Origin: Catonia carolina
Taxonomy: Eukaryota > Arthropoda > Insecta > Hemiptera > Achilidae
Length of the DNA stretch: 64,000 bases
Reading direction: 5' to 3'
Assembly: GCA_035578175.1 (NCBI GenBank)
Contig: JAQMRL010000011.1
Coordinates: forward strand, 6,211,501 to 6,275,500
Below the pieces are notes generated by a model. That model saw only the letters and a list, made by a program, of their open reading frames with translations, was not told where the DNA came from and did not search any database. The position numbers and the translations under genes were made by a program. Shown here piece by piece: positions 44,656 to 53,394 of this stretch (position 1 is its first letter; the number at the start of each line of letters is the position of its first letter).

Positions 44656-45264
44656 TTTCACGTTCAGAATGCAGTACAGCTCTTATGAGAGCCCTTTGTG
44701 TTATCAGGAGTACAGAAAAAATCGGGCTCAGCCAATAAAATAACCCTTCCTCGCCGACACCATCCGAATGTCACGGATAAAAATATGTAGAGTTTCGCTT
44801 ATCACATTGCAATAAGCTCATTTTCAATAAAAATGTTTTGAAAAAATTACTTTCCCTTCCTAATGAATTGTATATAACGCTGTAAATTTTATTATTATAC
44901 TTTGATATTTAGATAAGATAATCTCGTACAGAGTTAGAAGTTTAAATCTCATCACACTTGTTGCGTTTCACATCATATTACTTTTTTCTTTCAATGACAT
45001 TTGTGTTTTATTATTTTGTTATAAAATATAAAATTTTATCTGCTTTTGATATGTAATGAAAGTCATACGATGGACGGAAACAGAAATAATAAACGAATTT
45101 GAAAAAAATTACTGTTGTTTTTGTATTACGTTATTCAATAGGAGTTTGTAAATGAGAACGTGTTGCGGCCCGGGGTCGATATTTTTACTTAGTGTAGTAG
45201 CGCTCAAACTCCCATATGAAATACATTGCTTATAGACTGCCCGTACTGCATTCTGAACGTGAAA
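44656..45264. mobile_element. Non-autonomous TIR element inserted in family A
   Basis: A perfect 22-bp inverted repeat bounds the insert: TTTCACGTTCAGAATGCAG at 44656 onward and its complement ending at 45264. ACTAT occurs on both sides of the junctions (44645-44649 and near 45268) and may be the target duplication. No transposase frame is present. The 66-codon minus ORF at 45109-45309 crosses the boundary and is spurious. Confidence 0.75.
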
Positions 45265-45506
45265 TCTACTATAGTCAGATTTATTTCCTCTGAGAGTAAT
45301 GAATTTCATTTGACAGCCAGACTCTGTGGTGAATTAAGTGAAGATGTCATTGCAAGGGAGGAAAGTGTATGCTTTTTAGAGGGCCTGGTCGGCTGATAAT
45401 CATACTTTTCCACTCAGTGTGGAAGGTAAACCACCTCACTTCTCCTTTTACTTAGTAAAGCCTCTAGACGTTCAAACCAGCCTTTCGGCTGATGACCTAA
45501 ACAAAA
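45265..45506 (+). repeat. Family A retroposon, right part
   Basis: ATAGTCAGATTTATTTCCTC, GAGGGCCTGG, GGTTTACCTTCC on the complement, CCTTTCGGCTGATGACCTAA and ACAAAAA. Continues the copy that starts at 44530. Confidence 0.8.
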
Positions 45507-46710
45507 ATTTAAAATGTAATATAATTTTAAAGTAAAATAAAACGCTGTCAGTTCAAACTGTTAAGACAGATAACTAGTGCCACCTTTTACGTAACAAACG
45601 ATACACACACGCAAACTTAAACGTCCGATACATCAACGATGTATGCACATGAACACGATTTAAAAAGAAATTACCCAATAATCCAAACCAGCTCATTTTT
45701 GACCTAGACACACCAGATTTACCAACTGCCCCTATACGAAGTCTTAAACGACTCTGCAGTAGAGATATCATGAGACGTCAAAATTGAAGAAAACCAAATA
45801 AAATAAGTAAATAATTAACAAAATAATGAGCTAACTTAATTATTATGGTTGGAGTACTTACTGTAAATGGGCAGCGATCTCCTCAATGTCTTAAAATTGT
45901 CAATATTTTTATCATTTTTTTAAATTAAATTTGCTTGTTGTTAGTTTTATACAATTGCAAATAAAAATATCTTGTAAAGTCAAAAAAAAAAATTAGACAA
46001 ATTATACCGCTCACTCGACCTATCTTAAAACAAAAATAACACCAAACACAACTAAAAGACGGTTTCTTTTTGTTAGTTTATCAGGCATCGATTGCTGTGG
46101 TCATTAGCCCTCGTCAAAATTATGTTAGAAACTTTGGACAGCGAAAAAACCGGTATTTCAAACTTATTCAAGGAAAACTGTGTATCGGCTTACACTAATA
46201 ACATTTCTTCTTCTGGTAACATTTAAACTTAATTACTACGCAACTGGCAAGGATATATATAAGGCCCATGAGATTTAAAAACGAATACTTGAATTATTAA
46301 AGAAACTCCGACAAAAGTCAAACATTTAAAATACATGAGTCGGGTGTAAAGGACTCGCTGCACGTACGACAAATACACAATAAATAAAGCATAGTAACAT
46401 CTCTTTAGTCCGGCACGCCTCGGTTCAGATCAAACAAAAAATATTACTACATATTCTGTAGTAATAAATGTCTTTCCTTAAAGAAAAAATCAGCGGAAGT
46501 TGTAAAAAACAAACGAAATTTTTAGTTTTAGTTTCTCTAATACTACGTAATTCTTAACGGCATTCAAAATGGCTTCGTTAGATGTTAGCCACCTTGCTAA
46601 ACAGTTAAAATTATTTTCTTGCAATGTTTACTTTTTCAATGTTTTAATTAATTTTCCGTTCAAATCTACGTTACTGCGTTCTAAAGCCTGTAATAAATAA
46701 TTAATTGTGG
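45507..46710. other. No recognisable feature
   Basis: No gene supported. Short ORFs only. Confidence 0.35.
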
Positions 46711-46885
46711 CCGCCTCCGTAGAGTAGTGGTAGCGCATTTGCCTACTACGCATTGGTCCCGAGTTCGATTCCCGGCCATGGTCTGGAAATTTTCACGTGT
46801 CAAATCTCACAGTTAATGTATCATATTCTACCGTAGTCACTAATGTCCAAGCAGTTGATGCGACTTTAAATAAATAATAAAAATG
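46711..46885 (+). repeat. tRNA-derived SINE (family G)
   Basis: Head GGCCGCCTCCGTAGAGTAGT, GGTAGCGCATTTGCC (box A region) and GAGTTCGATTCCCGG (box B, close to the tRNA consensus). The body ends in GTCACTAATG...GTTGATGCGACTTTAAATAA, shared with 59590-59778 and 1757-1803. The acceptor ends do not pair as a tRNA, so this is not a tRNA gene. Confidence 0.85.
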
Positions 46886-46964
46886 CGCGTAGAATTGTAA
46901 ATACAGTATAATGTAATCAGTTGACTGCTCCCTTCTTAAATAACCTGATTTATCCCGATTTTAG

Positions 46965-47356
46965 TTGTTTAGGTCATCAGTCGAAAGGCTGGTTTGAACC
47001 TCTAGAGGCTTTACTAGGTAAAACGAGAAGTGAGGTGGTTTACCACGCCTTCCTCACTGAGTGAAAAAGTATGCTTATCAGCATGCCAGGCCCTCCGAAA
47101 ATCATCTACTTTCCATCCTGCAAATGACACCTTTATTTTTTTCCCCCCACAGGGTCTGGGTGTATAATGAAATTTATAATTCTCAGAGGAGGTAACTCTG
47201 ACTAGTGTCTTTTACACCTCTATTTCTTCTGTTCTTAAATGCTTCAGTCATATAATTGGCTGACCATGTGATAAGAAACAGATCTATGTTTTGTAGCCCT
47301 GGAACTAGCAGATCGAGTGCAAATAATTTAACACTCCACCTGTCTGTTATGGGCAA
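46965..47356 (-). repeat. Family A retroposon, full length
   Basis: From TTGTTTAGGTCATCAGTCG to GTTATGGGCAA. TTATCCCGA occurs at 46950-46958 and 47357-47365, consistent with a target duplication of 9 or more bases with decay. Confidence 0.85.
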
Positions 47357-47365
47357 TTATCCCGA

Positions 47366-48911
47366 CTATCTTCAGTAAAATTACTCACATTCGGTAATGT
47401 GGAAAAATTTGTAATCCAGCAGCACCCGAGTTCCGAAAGTGTCGGTTTAAGAGAGGTTACGGTAATTACACATAAATTTGCATAAACACATTCAGCTGAA
47501 ATTTAATTCAATAATCCGCCTTGATCAAAAGTCTGTCATCTTTTACCACTCAGAAAAAGGTTGCAAATCCGCTTTAATTTCTTTAATTATTTAAAACCCT
47601 TTCTGAAATTTATATCATGCAGAGTTACTTAGTTTTTTAGTTGAAACGGAATTGACAATTTCCATACATTTTTCTAATATTAGTTGTTAAAATGAATTCA
47701 GTAGTAACTGGTATGTTCATTACGTAATCTTGTCAATACTATTATTTCTTTTGTGGTTAAATTCCTTTGCATTACTTTTTAACCCTGTTAATTTCGGTAA
47801 AAACAGATTTTGTTTCGGGTCTACGAACAAAATTTAAAAAAAAAGCTAATCCATGAGTCGAAATAAAAGGACATTAAGTATAAATGCCTTTAAAATTTTA
47901 GTTATGTAATTTAGTTTGTATCTGAAATTTTTCTTTAAACTTTACTGAAAAACTATAAATTGTAAAACAATAAGGAAAATTTTATCAAAACGAACTGATT
48001 TTGAGAAAATTTAATTTATGTATTTTTACAGGTAAAATACACTTCATTTTGGGGCTACATTTTTATTCTAAAATCATTTTTGGTGTTAGTCAAGAAAACC
48101 TTAGTTTCTTAGTTGAAACCCAATTGATTGTGTAGTCTAAAGAAAAATCACACAAACATTTTCAGACAAAAGTTCTTTTAAAAAATATATTTATTTTGGC
48201 TTCAGGAGATTATGAAAAGTGAAAATATCTTAAAGTTTTAAGAATAGTTTACACGATAACAACACTTTATCCCTCTTTATCTATACTATAGATAGAGTAG
48301 ATGGAAGTAAAAATCTTCAAAAAAGTTTCTTTAGATCAGATAACTTGGTGAGGTAAATTACAAAGTCTTGTCACAGGAAATCTAATTTCTAACTTGTAGT
48401 ATCTGATTTTGTAAAGTGATATTAAAGTTAATGTATAACAAAACTTTGAGTACAAAAATAATTAAATTAGGAATAGAAAACAGCGATGACTTAAATTATT
48501 CCTTAAATGGTTTAATTTCCTTATATTAAAATAATTGAATGTATTATAAACTAAGAAGTTTATCACGTTCGTTGAATAGCCTACTTACAAGCATATTGCG
48601 TTAAAATGTTCAAACAATAGAATTTAACTACTGCTGGCCTTTAAAGCTAAATTTATCCCAACTTTGAAGTCGTGTAAAATTTACCCTGAAATAAACTTCT
48701 TAATACTTTAAGAAAGTTTTTGGTTGTTGTGTTGCTACTTAGTTACTGGAATACGACTTTACAAACTTTGAACATTATGATAATGTAAAATTTCAGTTAT
48801 CGTGAAATATTTAACTTTCATTTATAATATTACTGTTACGTTTTTCAGAAATATTTATATTCTGTGGTTTTATAAAGATTGCGGTTGTTATTGTAATAAT
48901 CTGATTTTAAC
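47366..48911. other. No recognisable feature
   Basis: About 1.5 kb of AT-rich DNA with no long ORF or repeat that I could identify. Confidence 0.4.
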
Positions 48912-49030
48912 TTTTTCTTTCCTGTATGAAATATTGGTTAGGAAAGTTATGTTTACATGTCGATTTTTCAAAATTGAATATTCACCGGAAATACACGTTT
49001 TCAGGTCTCCTGACGCCAAAGAACATACAA
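48912..49030 (+). repeat. Family C repeat fragment
   Basis: 5' end only: CTTTTTCTTTCCTGTATGAA, CATGTCGATTTTTCAAAATT, CACCGGAAATACACGTTTTC, then divergence. Confidence 0.65.
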
Positions 49031-49287
49031 TCGGACGTTCATATATCGAAATAGTAGGTTTCTTATAAAAAATGTTATATATACTTCGATAAATAGAAAC
49101 GCTGTTATTTTTCTCATTATGACTGCTACTTATATTAAGTGAGATTACTTGACCGTAACCATATTGCCTGTAAAACAGTATTTGTTTACAATAAAGTTTG
49201 TTTTATTTTGAGACTGATAGACTGATGTGCAGGGCAATTGTCCACAAAAAGAACAACTTTTCTCTTTTGCTTATCGGTTTCATAATC

Positions 49288-49595
49288 ATAGACACCCGAA
49301 TTTGAACCCTTCCATCTCCTATGAGTCGGATTTAAACATATTTTACATCAAAATTTAGCTCATTTTCGGTCAAATGATTATCGAGTTACACTTCTCTAAA
49401 CGCATGAAATTTGTTGCGGCAGCAAAAAAAACGGGTCTTTTTGTCTTCCAACCTCGATATGGCAATTCTTTAACAACGTTAAAAATATCGGACTATTATG
49501 GGTAAACGTAGAATAAAATGAGCTAAATCTGTTGTAAAATATGTTGAATCCGACTCATAGTTTTGGAGAAGCAAGGGTTCAAACTCAGGTGTTTC
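49288..49595. mobile_element. Small foldback element
   Basis: The left arm CCCGAATTTGAACCCTTCC...ATGAGTCGGATTTAAACATA is complementary to the right arm TATGTTGAATCCGACTCATA...AAGGGTTCAAACTCAGG. Arms are about 80 bp with a loop of about 140 bp and no ORF. A (CT)n run of about 20 bp follows at 49594. Confidence 0.7.
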
Positions 49596-49612
49596 TCTCT
49601 CTCTCTCTCTCT

Positions 49613-50116
49613 TTTTCTCAATATTTCGGATTGACTAGTGTGATGGAAGGGCTATACGGAGTTCTATTTATATTTTTACTAAAATTAAGTCCAATGTATA
49701 GACTTATTTTCGATATTCTGAAAAATGTTTCCATTAAAATTTCATTGGACTCAGGAAATAACTCGATGTATAGAAGTTCGGTAAATAGAGGTCCGGCTGT
49801 ATTTACCAATTGCTGTTTTATTTTATTACGTTTATTACATTTTTCGCTTCGAAGGGTTGATATGATATCTGATCTAAGGATAATGGTGGTCTTTGGGTAG
49901 TACTTCAATAAGAATGTCGAGAAAATTACGGCGAAGGCTCGAAGAAACCTTTCCCCTTTTTAAAATACTGTGGTTTGGGGTGACGATAGGATTACCACTA
50001 CGAACCTTATTAAAAGCGTTCAAAAAATTTCATGAGGAGGCTAGTGTACAGAAAATTTTCTGACATTGACAGTTATGAGAATTTATGTAAAGCATGAAAA
50101 TTGCACCCTCGACACC
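49613..50116. other. Unassigned, overlapping ORFs on both strands
   Basis: Plus ORF 49541-49900 (119 codons) and minus ORF 49618-49908 (96 codons) overlap. Neither resembles a known family. A segment near 49740-49805, AGAAGTTCGGTAAATAGAGG followed by TCCGGCTGTAT, is weakly like a pogo/Tigger terminus. Confidence 0.3.
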
Positions 50117-50349
50117 CCAACGAACTAAAGACTGCAGATGAGATCTAGCCAATAACAGCCAAGGTAGCATGTGAGTTTGCTCCTTCGCTAAGTCACTTTC
50201 TGTTCCACCGAATTCCAACTGACTTTTTGTTAGGCCGTCATCCACAGCAGGACCACAACGTATGAAACGATTAACAAAAGTCAATTGGCTCTGTGCTGTG
50301 ATCTAGGTCACTATGTTCCGCATTCATCTACAGTCTCTAGCTCGTTAAT
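50117..50349. mobile_element. MITE family E, copy 1
   Basis: About 233 bp with imperfect inverted termini, CCAACGAACTAAAGACTGCA at the left and its relative TGTAGATGAATGCGG-side complement ending CTCGTTAATG at the right. The body has the GTTAGGCCGTCATCCACAGC block shared, inverted, with 60947-61190. The 84-codon minus ORF is a chance frame. Confidence 0.75.
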
Positions 50350-50464
50350 GAGACGCAACGTCTCATCATGGCTGGTAGTATTTTTTTTTAAAATCTTACC
50401 TTTAACTTATGGCAATAACCATTAGTGATTTCTCTACTAACTCTTAAAAGGAATCGAACGACAT

Positions 50465-50925
50465 TTTTTTGTTTCGAAATTCCGACTTTCATTTCTTTAC
50501 TTCCGGTGTTTGGTCACTTTCAGTCGAATCTGGAACTTCAAACCCAATGATTTATGTATCTACTCTTTAAGAGAAATCTAATGGCACTATTTTTGGTTCC
50601 AAAATCCGACTTTTTGATTTTTTTGACCTCCGGTTTTGGGTCACTTCAGGTCAAAACCGGGGCACTTCCGATCAAAACCGGAACTTCAAATGCAATTCAG
50701 GTCCGCTAACTTTTTGTGTAAATTACGATTCCGAATACCGTTTGTTGCTATCTCTTGTAGTTTTTGACCTTGATTTCTTGACTTCCAGTTTTGGTTCACT
50801 TTCTGTCAAAACCGGAACTTAAAACCCAATTCAGGCCCACTAATTTTTTGTGTAGATTATGAATCCGAAAACTGCTTGTTGCTATCTCTCGTAGTTTCTG
50901 ATATCTGAATGTGACGAACGGATGG
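50465..50925 (+). repeat. Imperfect tandem repeats of about 170 bp
   Basis: Three diverged units share the order CTTCCGGTTTTGG, CAAAACCGGAACTT, CCCAATTCAGGCCCACTAA, TTTTTGTGTAGATTA and GTTGCTATCTCTNGTAGTTT. The first unit is the most degraded. No coding potential. Confidence 0.7.
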
Positions 50926-51751
50926 ACTAAGTAAAATGATAGATGACAATTTTAAAAATTGCTATCAAAAAAATAAGTTAATATTTTACATTATGTTGAA
51001 TTTTCTAATCTTATATTTTTTGAAACAATAATTTTCTTTTAGATTTTTTATTTTATTATTTTGATTCTATGTCTTTATTTTATGACAGTGAAAGTTAACA
51101 AATATTAAATGAATTTTTGATGGAAATTCTACATTTCACTGATTTGTCATTTCTAAGCTATTAGGCTCAATTTATCACTATAATCGATCCTGTTATCGCT
51201 TTAAATAATTTAAAGCTTTCGTAAGAATAAAGAAATTATTTTAATGATACCATTAAAAAATATTTGACAAGCAAAACACTTTTATATGAAACGTCCATCA
51301 AAATTTACTTAAATAAATATGATTATTGATTTCCTTTGTATCAGTAGGCTCGTTTCTATCAATAGTCGAATTTTCTTTTCATTTTTTTTTTGTTAGTACT
51401 TCATTTGTTCTCCATTCAATAACATTTAAGAACGCTGTTACTAACCTAGAATTACTTTATTTTGTTAAGGAAGGAATCTAGATTCAAAAAATATGTATTG
51501 AAACTAACATTTTCCCTTTTAGATCAATAAATAGACAAGTAATAAAGAAAGCACTGTCACAGAAAAATCAACATTTCTTTTGTGAAAATTTTAACATTTA
51601 TACGTTAATCTTTCGTTCAATATTTGAAATAAATGTTTCTGAAATCACAAATTTTGAACTACTGAACTGATTTTCAAAATTGGTTTTATAAAATACTTAG
51701 AATTTTGTTCTCTACGCACCCCAGTATGCAAAAAGAAGTGTTTTCATTTTT
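50926..51751. other. No recognisable feature
   Basis: AT-rich, nothing supported. Confidence 0.35.
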
Positions 51752-51796
51752 GCTTTCTCTTCCTTTGTATGAATATAAACGGGGAAGGAAAGTATT
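51752..51796 (+). repeat. Family C 5' end scrap
   Basis: CTTTCTCTTCCTTTGTATGA and GGGAAGGAAAGTATTG are the first about 45 bp of family C, fused directly to family D. Confidence 0.55.
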
Positions 51797-51982
51797 GCGA
51801 CACTTATCGCTAAGGTCCGTTTCGGGATCTGGGTAAAATAAATAATTAACAAACTATCGTTAGAATTACAAACGAATATTTATTTAACACTGTAAATTAC
51901 AAATAATAATCTTACTTAAATTTACAAATGAATCATACTTACTACAATTAAATTGATTATTAAAATAAATAATAAACTTTTT
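51797..51982 (+). repeat. Interspersed repeat, family D, copy 2
   Basis: GACACTTATCGCTAAGG, GTTTCGGGATCTGGGTAAAA, TTAATTAAC-type run and AAATAAATAATAAACT match 5367-5560 in order. Confidence 0.7.
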
Positions 51983-52059
51983 TTATTGAAAATTTAGTAT
52001 CTGTTATTACTAAAACATAAAATTTTTTAAATATGAAGCTAAAGGTTCCAAAACAAATT

Positions 52060-52625
52060 TCAATTACTTGCTGGAGCTTGCAGTCATCACTGCAGTCGTA
52101 CCATTAGCTAAGAAGATCCCTCGGCCAGAGGCGTTTTAAACGTCTGTGCTGAGGTACCCGGTATCGCCCTAGAGTACATGTTTTGTATGAGAGGGTTGCC
52201 ATATAACTTAAATTTATCGTACATTGTCTTGAACAGTTGATTCGCGACGTCATTTACGTATGGGATTTGTAAGTCTTTGTGCAACATTAAGTTTGTGACG
52301 TAAAGGGGGCATTGCGTTATCGCTCGTAAATTTTATTTTGAATCGCTTGTATAAGTTTCGTGTGTGAAGGTTTAGCAGATCCCCAAAGTTGAACTCCAAA
52401 TGCCCAGATTGGTCTTAAGACTGTCTTATAGTTTGTTAATTTATCTGACATGTTTAATATTTTAGAATGTGTATTGAGTAAGCGTTTCAGTTGATAGAAG
52501 TGTGTTTTGAATTGTGGCGTGTGTGTGTAACTTGTGCGTTCCATATAAGTTTCCTGTCTAAACCTATATAGTGTGTTTGAGTAGTTTGCGGCAGCGGAAA
52601 AATAAACTATATCAAACAAATGATA
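52060..52625 (-). pseudogene. Relic of a Jockey-like LINE, RT C-terminal region
   Basis: The minus ORF at 52619-52317 (100 codons) contains HFYQLKRLLNTHSKI, then LTNYKTVLRPIWAFGVQLWG and KLIQAIQNKI. Downstream in another frame come TQCPLYVTNL, LHKDLQIPYVNDV and a proline-rich end. Jockey-type RTs have the same run (LYK..LRP-WTYGI-LWG...I..FQ.K..R). The upstream RT core and endonuclease are missing, and the element is broken. Confidence 0.8.
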
Positions 52626-52956
52626 GTAATGAATGAATCAATGACATAAAATTAACTTAACAGTTACTTGATTGTCTTGCACTAAATTAAACTAAATCCT
52701 ACTTACAACCACTTACACGATATAAACACAATAAACACAGACGACGTTAGACCTTTCCCAACGTAACTTCTACCCCGAGCAAAATTCAATTCACGGAATG
52801 ATAGATCAAAACTAAACTAAAGATCAAACGGGCGGTTGAAAATGTTTTCTTCTAATTACAACACAAAACATTTTCTTGAAGGTAAGATCTTTCCTTTATC
52901 TATTAATAGAAGAAATTCTTGAATGAAACTAATTTAAATTTTCTAGTTCTTGCTTA

Positions 52957-53134
52957 GGGGTGTAGGGTTGTGTCGGAGAGGTAGTACCTTTTTCTGAGAA
53001 CGGTCACTCCAAGAGTCATATGACTGGCGGAGGTTCTTTGGAACTGGTCCTCACGAGACAACCAACTCTCACTTGTTGGCTCCAAGCGCCACACCCCGGT
53101 AAACTGTATTGACCTACAGGCTAAACCAAGTGAG
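52957..53134 (+). ncRNA. HDV-like self-cleaving ribozyme at the LINE 5' end
   Basis: The nested double pseudoknot can be written out in full. P1 is GGGGTGT (52957-52963) with ACACCCC (53091-53097), 7 bp. P2 is CTCACTTG (53068-53075) with CAAGTGAG (53127-53134), 8 bp. P3 is GGC (53078-53080) with GCC (53088-53090), closing the 7-nt L3 TCCAAGC. P1.1 is CC in L3 with GG at 53098-53099. P4 is CTGTA (53104-53108) with TACAG (53115-53119). J4/2 is GCTAAAC, whose C53121 matches the catalytic cytosine. Cleavage is predicted 5' of G52957, at the element's start. Deviations are a long J1/2 of 104 nt and two unpaired T between P2 and P3. Such ribozymes are known in R2- and RTE-type LINEs, where they free the 5' end from the upstream transcript. 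Confidence 0.87.
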
Positions 53135-53394
53135 GGTAGTCAGATATGACGAATTTATACAGGGTCTATACCCAACCGAAGGATTGTCGGAAGAAACAAT
53201 CAACTATTAGAGGCCAACGGTCTAGGGCGGATGAGCTAATAATAGTAAGGGCACCCCTTTGCCCTGGAGTTTGGAAACGGGCTCCCAAGGCGGAAGAGCT
53301 GTAAAGCGGTCAACGGCATAGGGATGAGTACGACTGATTAGGACCCAGACAACTCATTAAAGATTCAAAATGAATTTAGGCCCTCGTAATCTAC

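Noticed and set aside
46711..46785. Possible tRNA gene with good box A and box B
   Set aside because: The acceptor stem does not pair and a conserved SINE body and tail follow, so it is a SINE head.
49541..49908. Overlapping 119- and 96-codon ORFs on opposite strands
   Set aside because: Mutually overlapping, no known motif, and partly over a foldback arm and a CT run. Probably chance.
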